Origin: Metopolophium dirhodum
Lineage: Eukaryota; Arthropoda; Insecta; Hemiptera; Aphididae
Length of the DNA: 64,000 bases
Assembly: GCF_019925205.1 (NCBI RefSeq)
Contig: NC_083560.1
Location: 147,828,526 to 147,892,525 of the forward strand
Reading direction: 5' to 3'
In this document: one piece after another, positions 33,937-43,174 of the stretch
Position numbering within the stretch: the stretch's first letter is position 1
Layout of the letters: each line of letters opens with the position of its first letter
Notes under the pieces: generated by a model
What the model saw: only the letters and a program-made list of their open reading frames with translations
Told to the model about the DNA's origin: nothing
Database searches by the model: none
Position numbers and translations under genes: made by a program

Positions 33937-35211
33937 ATGGAAAATATTTTAAATAAATATGATAATTATATAATAAATAGCCAATATGAAAGTTATATAC
34001 CTCAAATCACAACAGAATTAAATAAACCAAACCGAAATACAATAATTATAGTAGATGGTAAAGATAAATTTCTGAATATTAAAAATTCAAAACTTTATTT
34101 ATTACTTGAATATGTACAAGAAGATGGTACTAATTATCCCACAAAATCTAATGTTATGTTATCTGATAATGGTGGAGCATTTCCGTTTCAAAAAGTTACA
34201 ATTAAATTAAATAATAAAATTATAGATGAAAGTGAGAATACTGGAAGACTAAGTACAGTAAAAGGTTATATGAGTTATGCTGTTGATGGAAATGGTCCTA
34301 CACAAAATTCAGGATTTCAATCTACATCTGAAGGGGGAGGAAGTGTCGAACTCATCATTCCTTTATCACACTTAGGTTTAGGATCAATGAAAGATATAAA
34401 AAATCCTCTTTACAATGCTAGATTTGAAATAACTTTTACAAGAAACACTGATGATGATGCATTGGTTCTAGAAACAAACACTGAAGCTACAGCAGAGTCA
34501 AAAAATGTTAAAGCTAAACGTGGTAAAGTTAATATTTTAGAATTAAAAGTTCAAATGCAAACAATAGAATATGATGAAATAACAAAAATTCAAATAGTTG
34601 ATGAATTAATTAAGAATCCATTTATTTTAGCTTTTAAAAAATGGCAATGTATTGAATTCAGAAATCTTACTGGAAAAAATATAAGATGCGATTTATCACC
34701 TAATTATCGAAATGAACATCCATTGTTTGGTGTTGTTTTTTTTCAAAAAAACAGATTAAACAATCAAGATAGTAATGCTGCTTTTTTTGATGATTGTAAT
34801 GTTGTAAATTATTCTTTTAAAGTTAATGGAAAAAAATATCCTAATGAATTGCAAAATCTTGATTTTAATGATATGAAATTTTGTCAAGCATATGAAGATC
34901 ATATGAGTTATAAAAAAACCTATTATAAATCACATGAAGAAAATCCATTAATGTATTTAGATAAAAAAATGTTTAGAAAGAGACCATTTTTTATTGTTAA
35001 CATGAGTAGACACCAAAGTCAAATTGCGATCTCCAACTGTACAGTAATTTTAAACGTAGATTTCAGTCAAAATTTACCTGATAAAACAATTTGTTATATT
35101 TGTTTAATTTCTAGGTCAGTGTATACGTTTGATATTGAAAGAGGAATAGTTGATGAAAGTTTTAAAAAAAAATCGTTCCATACAATAATTTTTCAAGATA
35201 TTTTATCTTGA
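33937..35211 (+). CDS. Major capsid protein (double jelly-roll candidate)
   Basis: 424 intact residues. The pattern fits Polinton/adintovirus hexon-like capsid proteins: a beta-rich N-terminal half with LYLLLEYVQEDGTNYP and a glycine-rich loop, a central WQCIEFRNLTG segment, FQKNRLNNQDSNAAFFDDC, NVVNYSFKVNGKKYPNEL, and a C-terminal strand-rich region (VDFSQNLPDKTICYICLIS). It is the only plus-strand gene in the middle of the element, opposite the ATPase, matching its usual neighbourhood. No frameshift is seen, unlike several neighbours. Assignment rests on size, context and a few motifs; a structure prediction would settle it. Confidence 0.65.
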   Translation: MENILNKYDNYIINSQYESYIPQITTELNKPNRNTIIIVDGKDKFLNIKNSKLYLLLEYVQEDGTNYPTKSNVMLSDNGGAFPFQKVTIKLNNKIIDESENTGRLSTVKGYMSYAVDGNGPTQNSGFQSTSEGGGSVELIIPLSHLGLGSMKDIKNPLYNARFEITFTRNTDDDALVLETNTEATAESKNVKAKRGKVNILELKVQMQTIEYDEITKIQIVDELIKNPFILAFKKWQCIEFRNLTGKNIRCDLSPNYRNEHPLFGVVFFQKNRLNNQDSNAAFFDDCNVVNYSFKVNGKKYPNELQNLDFNDMKFCQAYEDHMSYKKTYYKSHEENPLMYLDKKMFRKRPFFIVNMSRHQSQIAISNCTVILNVDFSQNLPDKTICYICLISRSVYTFDIERGIVDESFKKKSFHTIIFQDILS

Positions 35212-35228
35212 AAAAAAGTTTTTCATAT

Positions 35229-36467
35229 TTATTTTTTGATTAGATCAAGAACACCAATAAATTCTTCATCAAAATTAACAATATTACCTTTCAAATCTAA
35301 AATATAAATTTCTATTTTTTGAAACCGATTTTTACTCACTGGTCTATATATCATTTTATGAGGTTTAATCAAAGCACTATTAGAATTATATTGAAATAAA
35401 AATAAAACTTCATCATAATGAGATAGCTCATCAATGTCATGTGTAATAGATTCTTCAATTATATTACAATGTACTTCTAATATTTTGTTGTTATTATTTA
35501 ATGATGAATTTTCTCCATAATGTGTATATATTGTATCAATCCCTCCTAAACTTAAATTTAAATCTTTATCAAATGAAAAATAATCTTTTGTTGTTATTTT
35601 AATGTAATTATCATTATTTTCCAACTTCATAATCGAATTGAATAAGATATTTAAATGCTCAATTGAATAATTTCCATTTAATTCAGTTTTACTATTTTTA
35701 GTAGAAATAATACCTTTAATATTTTTTATAAAACCTTGTGTATAAATCATTACTTTCTTTGTACCTATTATTTTATAAAAAATATCTGGTGCTACTTCGA
35801 ATGAAGCAGGCCATCTTTTATTTATAGGGATTGCATTTGTTATAAAATCTCCAATATAATCAATACCTAAACATTTTGATAAATATTCATCAAAACATAG
35901 ACCGATTGAGGCTGAAATATTTATAAAACCATCAATTAATTCAAGAGTTATTTTAGGAAAATCGTAACAATTCAATAAATTTTCAATTTCATTTATTGTG
36001 TATATTCCTTTAAAAATTGTGTCCATTGGTATTTCACCATTTCTACCTAATCTAAATCTACAATCTTGTTCTATATTTATATAATTTTCATTAGAATTAG
36101 GATGATAAATTATTGGTTTACTACTAACCATTGAAAAATCAAATTCACTGTTTTCGAAACCTAAATATTTTTTTAATTTTTCATCTAAATTATAATAACA
36201 AGGAGATTTAATTGTAATTCTATTAGTTTCATCAGAGAATGATATAATAAGTGGTTCTATTTCTTTTTTCAATTGTTCAATACTATATCTACCTGTTTTT
36301 ATATCTATTATATTCTGTTTAATTGTTATACAACACTCTGATTCAATATTAATAAAATTGTTGCCTTTCAAAACTAATGAATAGAGACCTAAAAAATGAT
36401 CACTATCATTATTGTGAATAGGTTTGTTTAAATGAATACAACTCTTTTTAACTTTTATAAATACCAT
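35229..36467 (-). CDS. Penton/minor capsid candidate with triplicated domain
   Basis: 412 intact residues. Three tandem units of about 100 residues share a pattern of G-x-Y-(S/T)-I-x-x-(L/I), then an I-x-I strand, then an F/L-D-x-x-L-x-x-x-L-G end (GRYSIEQL...YLGF, GIYTINEI...CLGI, GNYSIEHL...SLGG). A C-terminal beta-rich domain ends IYILDLKGNIVNFDEEFIGV, like the terminal part of penton-type minor capsid proteins of insect Polintons. It runs convergently with the capsid gene, 17 bp apart. The repeated units could form a stalk or binding array; that is inference. Confidence 0.55.
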   Translation of the reverse strand: MVFIKVKKSCIHLNKPIHNNDSDHFLGLYSLVLKGNNFINIESECCITIKQNIIDIKTGRYSIEQLKKEIEPLIISFSDETNRITIKSPCYYNLDEKLKKYLGFENSEFDFSMVSSKPIIYHPNSNENYINIEQDCRFRLGRNGEIPMDTIFKGIYTINEIENLLNCYDFPKITLELIDGFINISASIGLCFDEYLSKCLGIDYIGDFITNAIPINKRWPASFEVAPDIFYKIIGTKKVMIYTQGFIKNIKGIISTKNSKTELNGNYSIEHLNILFNSIMKLENNDNYIKITTKDYFSFDKDLNLSLGGIDTIYTHYGENSSLNNNNKILEVHCNIIEESITHDIDELSHYDEVLFLFQYNSNSALIKPHKMIYRPVSKNRFQKIEIYILDLKGNIVNFDEEFIGVLDLIKK

Positions 36468-36489
36468 TTATAAAAGTAAATTTATTTTT

Positions 36490-36771
36490 TTATTTAAAAT
36501 CAAAATCATGTCTTGTTTTCCCATTCTTTAAAATTTTTTCACAATTATAAATAAGATTCAATTTTGTTTCCGAACATGTATTATACAATGTTATTTTGTT
36601 TTCTGTAAATTCATTTGTATAAATTTCTGATAAATTTAACATATATTCATCGTTTAATACAACACTTATTCTTTTTCCAAACTTTGTATCAATCATTATG
36701 AACTTAATTACTTTGTATGGTTTTCCTTGTTCCAAATCATTAAATTTTATAAATGTATATCCATTGTTCAT
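36490..36771 (-). CDS. Small beta-rich protein, possible OB-fold DNA-binding protein
   Basis: 93 residues starting in AAATAAAATG. The pattern GKPYKVIKFIMIDTKFGKRI followed by VVLNDEYMLNLSEIY recalls short conserved proteins of insect Polintons and densoviruses that may have an OB-like fold. No catalytic residues. It is 18 bp downstream-opposed to nothing: it shares strand with the penton candidate and precedes it by 22 bp. Function is a guess. Confidence 0.4.
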   Translation of the reverse strand: MNNGYTFIKFNDLEQGKPYKVIKFIMIDTKFGKRISVVLNDEYMLNLSEIYTNEFTENKITLYNTCSETKLNLIYNCEKILKNGKTRHDFDFK

Positions 36772-36905
36772 TTTATTTAAAGGATCTTTAAAGTTTTCAA
36801 ATTTCCATTTCTTATTTATATTAGAAAATATAAATTTTTTTTATTTTCAATAATTTTTTTAAAAATTTTCTATTTAAAAAATTTTTTTCAATATAAATAT
36901 AAAAA
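36772..36905. promoter_or_regulatory. Divergent promoter region before the integrase
   Basis: 134 bp of A/T-only tracts separate the minus-strand small gene and the plus-strand integrase. TATAAATATAAAAA directly precedes the integrase ATG, and TTTAAATAAAATG is the opposite start. Confidence 0.4.
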
Positions 36906-37916
36906 ATGAACGAAACTATATATTGTCTTAAATGTAAAATTCAAACAAAAAATATTAATGCAAATAAAATTCAAACAGTTAATGGTAGATGGAGAATTTC
37001 ATCAATATGTTTTAAATGTAACACAAATAAAAGTAAATTTATAAATAATCCTACAATTGGACATAATATTTCCAATAAAAAATTAAATGACACAGATAAA
37101 ATTATATTAGCTAAAGAACTTCATAAACCAGTTAGAAAAAAATTTCCTAAACGAAGAATAATTACTAAAGGTATTGATGATTTATGGGCTGCTGATTTAG
37201 TTATAATGAGAAATTATTCTGATGAAAATGAGGGTTATTCTTATATAATAACTGTTATAGATACGTTTTCAAAATTTTCTTGGGCTTTAGAACTCAAAAA
37301 GAAAGATGGAATTAATGTTTCAGAAACATTTCAAAAAATAATAAAACAAGCTATATCACAAAATCATCAAGCACCAAAATTACTCCACGCAGATAAAGGT
37401 TTGGAATTTGAAAATAAACATTTTAAAAAAGTTTTGCAAGAATATGGAATTAAAATGTACCACACCCAAAATGAAGAAAAATCGTCAATTATTGAAAGAT
37501 TTAACAGAACATTAAACAGTAAAATGAGATTACATTTTAAAGTTACAAATTCTAAAAAATGGATTAAAATTTTAAAAAGTTTAATATATGAATATAATTT
37601 CAAAGACATACATCGATCTATTGGTATGAGACCTTGTGAAGTAAATAAATCTAACGAAGATGATGTTTTTCATAAATTATTTTCTACAAAAAACAAACCT
37701 AAACCAAAAATTAAATTTAGTGTAGGTGATAGAGTAAGAATAACAGCTTCTAAAAAAACATTTGGTAATAAATATAGTAATAATTGGACAAAAGAAATAT
37801 TTATAGTTACTGAAATTTTATACACAAATCCTATTACTTATAAAATTATAGATTTAAACAATGAAGAGATTATAGGGAGTTTTTATAACCAAGAGTTACA
37901 AAAAACAAAATTTTAA
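36906..37916 (+). CDS. Polinton retroviral-type integrase
   Basis: 336 intact residues. An N-terminal zinc ribbon (CLKCKIQT, then CFKC) with NGRW is followed by the rve core. The catalytic triad is Asp in WAADLVIMRN, Asp in LHADKGLEFEN and Glu in SSIIERFNRTL, 35 residues after the second Asp. A C-terminal SH3/chromo-like domain has KPKIKFSVGDRVRI and the WTKEIFIV block. It would insert the element's DNA. The gene is followed by a hairpin 8 bp after its stop and by the zinc-finger orphan on the same strand. All key residues are present, so it may encode a working enzyme. Confidence 0.9.
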   Translation: MNETIYCLKCKIQTKNINANKIQTVNGRWRISSICFKCNTNKSKFINNPTIGHNISNKKLNDTDKIILAKELHKPVRKKFPKRRIITKGIDDLWAADLVIMRNYSDENEGYSYIITVIDTFSKFSWALELKKKDGINVSETFQKIIKQAISQNHQAPKLLHADKGLEFENKHFKKVLQEYGIKMYHTQNEEKSSIIERFNRTLNSKMRLHFKVTNSKKWIKILKSLIYEYNFKDIHRSIGMRPCEVNKSNEDDVFHKLFSTKNKPKPKIKFSVGDRVRITASKKTFGNKYSNNWTKEIFIVTEILYTNPITYKIIDLNNEEIIGSFYNQELQKTKF

Positions 37917-37923
37917 ATGATAT

Positions 37924-37953
37924 TTTTTAATAGAAATTATTCTATTAAAAAAT
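37924..37953. terminator. Gene-end hairpin after the integrase
   Basis: TTTTTTAATAGAAATTATTCTATTAAAAAA lies 8 bp after the integrase stop; ATTGAATGTAAAAAAAAATA and a TATATAATAAAG start context follow, forming an end-plus-start module. Confidence 0.5.
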
Positions 37954-37989
37954 TGAATGTAAAAAAAAATAAATTTTATATAATAAAGA

Positions 37990-38637
37990 ATGGATGGATT
38001 AAATAAAATTGAACCTTTAGTTAAAGAAATTGATATCAATAATAAAATGGATGTATTAAATAAAATTGAATCTTTAGTTAAAGAAAATGATAACAATAAT
38101 AAAAAAATATATCCTGCTAAAACTTGCGATAAATGTAATTTAACAGTTAAATACAGCAGTTGGTCTACTCATTTAAAATCTTATAATCATCAAAAAAATG
38201 ATATAGATCAAACAGTTTTACCTTTTAGATTTAATAAAACATACAAGGGTATATCAATTAATCAATATAGACTAAAAAATTTTAATTATTTGAAATTAAT
38301 GCGAAATAATATAAAAAGAAGTATAACAAAAAATAAATGTTATGTGAAATTTTGTGCTTTTGAATACTATGAAAATTCTGAGAATGTTGAATATAATCTA
38401 AATAAAATTCCAATTAATGGAAATATTTTCATTATTAGTCAAGGAGATGTTGATTTTGGAAATGGAAAGCCTTATGTTTCTAAACTATTACATTCACCAA
38501 CTTGGTTAGAACTTTGTAAAATAGCTAATGAGCAAATTATTACAACAGGTGATTATACTCACCTTTTTCTAGTTGATATTAAGTTTATTCAAGATTTAGG
38601 AAATATTAAAATATGTGAATTTAGTATGGGATCTTAA
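37990..38637 (+). CDS. PLE1 C2H2 zinc-finger orphan protein
   Basis: 215 residues. The N-terminus has a tandem duplicated block (LNKIEPLVKE and LNKIESLVKE) and a C2H2-type finger TCDKCNLTVKYSSWSTHLKS followed by a distal His. These match the N-terminus of the polymerase gene next door, so the two share a duplicated module. The C-terminal domain (INGNIFIISQGDVDFGNGKP to DLGNIKICEFSMGS) is the paralogue of the 28348 gene. No enzyme motif is recognised; DNA binding is plausible for the finger. Confidence 0.6.
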   Translation: MDGLNKIEPLVKEIDINNKMDVLNKIESLVKENDNNNKKIYPAKTCDKCNLTVKYSSWSTHLKSYNHQKNDIDQTVLPFRFNKTYKGISINQYRLKNFNYLKLMRNNIKRSITKNKCYVKFCAFEYYENSENVEYNLNKIPINGNIFIISQGDVDFGNGKPYVSKLLHSPTWLELCKIANEQIITTGDYTHLFLVDIKFIQDLGNIKICEFSMGS

Positions 38638-38640
38638 TAT

Positions 38641-38860
38641 TATTTAAATGTTATTTTTAATAAAAATTATTTTTATTAAAATATTGAATGTAAAAAAAAA
38701 TAATATTCTATATAATAAATGGAATATATAAATAAAATTGAACCTTTAGTTATTTAAATGTTATTTTTAATAAAAATTATTTTTATTAAAATATTGAATG
38801 TAAAAAAAAATAATATTCTATATAATAAATGGAATATATAAATAAAATTGAACCTTTAGT
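38641..38860 (+). repeat. Two tandem 110-bp copies of a terminator-start module
   Basis: 38641-38750 and 38751-38860 are nearly identical. Each holds a TTTTTAATAAAAATTATTTT hairpin, ATTGAATGTAAAAAAAAATA, a TATATAATAAATGG start and the first 12 codons of the polymerase frame. The duplication created a second, truncated polymerase start at 38719. Confidence 0.85.
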
Positions 38861-41800
38861 TAAAAGAAATGTTAACAATAATAAAATGGTTAACAAAACT
38901 TGTGAAAAATGTAACTTAACAGTTAGTTACAAAAATTGGTCTAGACATTTGAAATCTATTCGTCATCAAAACAATGATCCAGATCAAACAATTATACCTC
39001 GATTTAGAGGAACATACAGAGGTACAACAACAAAAAATGTAAGAACAAAAGAAGAGAGAATACCAAAAACAGATAAAACTTGTGATATTTGTAAGCTAAC
39101 AGTTAAATACAACAGTTGGTCTAAACATTTACAGTCTATTCGTCTTCAAAATAATGGTATAAGACCAAGAATATCAAGAGAGATAATACCTAAATCACAT
39201 AGAGTTTTTAATTTTTATGAAGAAATATTTGAAATAAACAACACGATTCGACCTATTTTAAAAAATGAAGAAACAGCATTTCAAAGTAGATTAAAAACTT
39301 ATATTATTAAAAATAATATGGGTATTAAAGATATACAAACATTTTTAAATCGTTTAGATAATCCAGTAATAGAACGACTTAAACAAGAATTAAAAATAAA
39401 AAAAATAAAACAAACAAATTTAAAAGTAAATATTTGGTTGTATGCTATATATAAGAGAGGTACTAATAAAGAAAATATGGAATATGAGGAAAAAAGTTTT
39501 AAAACACCAAATAAAATTTTAACAAAAAATTCTAACTTAAATGATTTTTATACAATACAAAAATTAAAATTGTAAAAGAAGAAGAAGATTTTATAATAAA
39601 AAAATCTCAATGGAGACTTCATGAAATTTTAAGTTTGGGAATAAATATAAATAAATATGTTCCTTTTAAGGGTTCTTCATAAATTCCATTACCTAAAAAC
39701 ATTGGAAATAAAAAAGCTATTATAAATGTTAAAAATAAAGATGATAAATGTTTTCTTTGGGCAATACTCTCTGCCTTACATCCTGTTGAAGAACATGGAG
39801 AAAGAGTAACTAAATATAAAAAATGGGAACATGAATTTGATAAAGAATTTAAAGATATTGAATTTCCAGTAAAAATCACAGACGTTCCGAAATTTGTTAA
39901 AAGAACAAAAGATATTTCTATTAATATGTTTTGTTTAGATAACAAAGTAATTGTACCTTTAGAAATGAATGAAATCGAAAAAACTAATCATATAGATTTA
40001 TTATATTTGACAGTGGATGATAAGGATAATAAAGGACATTATTGTTGGATTAAAGATTTAGGGAAACTAGTAGGAAGACAAAACACTAAAAATACTAAAA
40101 AAAGATTTTACTGTAAAATGTGTTTAAATAGTTTTGGTACAGAAAATATGTTAAATGAACATAAACATTATTGTACTAATAATAAAGCAGCTAAAATAAT
40201 TCTACCAGAACCCTATAATAAAACTTTAGAATTTGAAAATTATAATCATTCATTAAGAGTCCCTTTTGTGATTTATGCTGACTTTGAATGTACACTTCAA
40301 CCAATATATACTTGTCAACCAAATGATACAGAGTCTTTTACAAAATGTTATCAGAAACATATACCTAATAATTTTTGTTATTATATTAAATATAGTAATG
40401 GTGATTATAAACCACCTGTAAAATATTCTGGTCCAAACGTAGCTAAAGAATTTTATGAATGTAGGAAAAATGAAGAAATACTTATTTCTGAAATATATGA
40501 TTAAATAGTTCCTATGAAATCATTGAATGTAGAACAATTAAATAATTATAATAAATCTAATAAATGTCATATTTGTGAAAGATATTTATCAGATTTACCT
40601 CCAATGTTGGAGAAAAAATTTAAAATAATTAAAGACACTATTGAATATTATAAAAATACTGATGATGTTAAAAATTTTAAATTGTATGAAGATAAACTTA
40701 AAATAATTAAAGACACTATTGAATATTATAAAAATACTGATGATGTTAAAAAATTTAAATTGTATGAAGATAAACTTAAAATAATTAAAGACGATATTGA
40801 ATCTTATAAAAATACTGTTGATGTTAAAAAATTTAAATTGTATGAAGATAAACTTAAAAACGAAATAGAAAATAAAAATAAAAATATGAGAAAATTTCGG
40901 GATCATGACAACTTAACTGGAGAATATAGAGGAGCAGCACATTCTATATGTAATCTTAATTACCAAAATCCTCGTTTTATTCCAATTGTTTTTCATAATC
41001 TTTCGGGTTATGATGCCCATCTATTTATAAAAGAATTTGGGAACGATACTGAAAAAATAAAATTGCTCGCAAATAATGAGGAAAAATATATTTCTTTTTC
41101 AAAAGTGATATCACGTGTAGTAACTAGGAATGGTAAAGACATAAAATTATCTACAGAATTAAGATTTATAGATTCATTCAAATTTTTACCTAGTTCTTTA
41201 GACAAATTAACAAATAATTTAAGAAATGATTCGAAATTAAATTTAAAGAACTTAGTAAATATTTTCCTGAAAAACATTTAGATTTAGTTACTAGAAAGTT
41301 AGCTTATCCCTATGAGTATATGGATAGTAAAGAAAAATTTAATGAAACATGTTTACCTCCTATTGAAAAATTTTATAGTTCTCTCACTGATAAAAATATA
41401 ACTAAAAAGGAATATGAAAACTCACAAAAAATTTGGAAAGTGTTTAATATACAAAATATGCGTGAATTCACAAGTTTATATAATATGATTGATGTTTTAT
41501 TGTTAACAGATATAATAGAAAATTTTAGAGATATTTCTTTAAAAAATTATAAATTAGATCCTATGTGGTATTTTACAACACCAGGATTTGCGTGGAATAG
41601 TATGTTAAGAATGACAAAAGTAAAATTAGATTTATTAACAGATGTCGATCAATTGTTGATGTTTGAAAATGGAATAAGAGGTGGTTTATCTCAATGTAGT
41701 CAAAGGTATTCAAAAGCAAACAATAAATACATGGGAGATATATTTAAAAAAAAAGAGGAATCAATATTTTTAGAATACTTGGATGCAAATAATCTTTATG

Positions 41801-43047
41801 GGTGGGCGATGAGTAAATATTTACCTACTGGAGATTTCAAATGGGTTGATAATCTGAATGATTTTAATGTAATGAATATTTCTGATGAATCATGTAAAGG
41901 TTATATTTTAGAAGTCGATTTAACTTACCCTAAAGAACTTCATGATCTACATTCAGATTTCCCTTTAGCACCGGAAAGACGTTTTGATGACAAAAAACTC
42001 CCAAAATTATTAACAACTTTGTATGACAAGAAAAAATATATAATACATTATGAAACACTAAAATTATATATTAATTTAGGTTTAAAAATAGAGAAAATTT
42101 ACAGAGTTTTAGAATTTAGTCAATCTCCTTGGTTGAAAGTGTATATTAATTTTAATACTAATCTCAGATCAGAAGCTAAGAATGAGTTTGAAAAAGAATA
42201 TTTCAAATTAATGAACAACAGTGTTTATGGACGTACTATGATGAATGTTCGAAATCATGTTGATATAAGATTATGTTCTAATGCAGTCCAACTAGAAAAA
42301 TTAATTGCAAAACCAAATTTTGATCGAAGAACAATTTTTACAGAAAATTTAGCTGCAGTACATATGAAAAGATGTGAAATAACTTTCAAACAACCAATAT
42401 ATTTAGGAATGTGTATTTTAGATTTATCTAAAATGTTAATGTATGAATTTTATTATAATATTATAAAGAAAAAATATGGAAATAGAGTTAGATTGTTATA
42501 TACAGATACAGATTCACTTATATTAGAAATAAAAACTAATGATTTTTATCAAGACATGAAAATTATGTTAGATCATTTTGACACTTCAGATTATCCAAAA
42601 GATAATATTTATGGTTTACCTTGAGTTAACAAAAAAGTCTTAGGCAAATTCAAAGACGAATTGAATGGAAAAATTATGACTGAATTTATAGGTTTAAGAT
42701 CCAAATTATATTCACATCGAATCTTAGATACTGAAAAAGAAATTAAAAAAGCTAAAGGTGTTAAAAAAAATGTTGTAGAAAATAAAATATGTTTTAATGA
42801 TTTTGAAAATTGTTTACTAACAAAAAAATCAAAATATATTAAACAAAATGTATTTAGAACTAAGAAACATGATATTTTTACTGTAGAACAAAACAAAAAA
42901 GCTTTAAGTGTTTATGATGATAAAAGATTTATTTTGGAAAATTGTATTGATACATTAGCTTGGAGACATCATAAAATAAATATAGATAGAAATGATTTTG
43001 TAAACCATCTCAATACACTATTTAGAAATCAAAATCAAAAAGATTAG
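38829..43047 (+). pseudogene. Protein-primed DNA polymerase B, broken
   Basis: About 1,400 codons in three successive frames. The N-terminus carries two C2H2-like fingers (CEKCNLTVSY, CDICKLTVKY). An OTU-like stretch DDKCFLWAILSALHP lies near 39745. The exonuclease domain has IYADFECTL (near 40277) and NLSGYDAHLF (near 40998). Polymerase motifs are DANNLYGWAMSKYLP (A, near 41784), KLMNNSVYGRTM (B, near 42206) and YTDTDSLILEI (C, near 42499). Frameshifts near 39570 and 41255, and in-frame stops at 39680-39682, 40502-40504 and 42622-42624, prevent a full product. A 78-bp tandem repeat lies at 40622-40855. It is the replication gene of PLE1. Confidence 0.9.
40622..40855 (+). repeat. Three 78-bp tandem repeats inside the polymerase
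   Basis: Units begin at 40622, 40700 and 40778, each encoding 26 residues of the type IKDTIEYYKNTDDVKNFKLY, with a fourth remnant starting 40856. The array keeps the reading frame and encodes a charged helical linker between the exonuclease motif I and motif II regions. Confidence 0.9.
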
Positions 43048-43085
43048 AAAAATATTTGATATTTAATGCGTTTAAATATATAAGT

Positions 43086-43150
43086 TTTAAATACATTTTT
43101 TTTCATTTAGATTTTTATTTTATATAGAACAATTCTATTAAAAAATAATT
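43086..43150 (-). repeat. PLE1 right terminal inverted repeat
   Basis: Reverse complement of the left terminal repeat at 28232-28296 with about four differences. It lies 39 bp after the polymerase stop and includes the TAGAACAATTCTATT palindrome. Confidence 0.6.
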
Positions 43151-43174
43151 CTAAAAATTATAAAAATTCTATAG

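Larger units (their letters stand above)
28232..43150. mobile_element. Polinton/adintovirus-like element (PLE1)
   Basis: About 14.9 kb with matching inverted ends and a full Polinton-type gene set: protein-primed DNA polymerase B, retroviral-type integrase, adenain-like protease, packaging ATPase, double jelly-roll capsid candidate, penton candidate, PLA2 protein, pX-like protein and orphans. Base composition is markedly AT-rich with A-rich coding strands. Copia sequence begins about 25 bp after the right end, and the YqaJ gene lies left. No 6-bp target duplication could be identified. Confidence 0.85.

Noticed and set aside
40595..40906. A 103-codon minus-strand frame with repeated Phe-Ile-rich peptides
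   Set aside because: It is the antisense of the 78-bp repeats in the polymerase.
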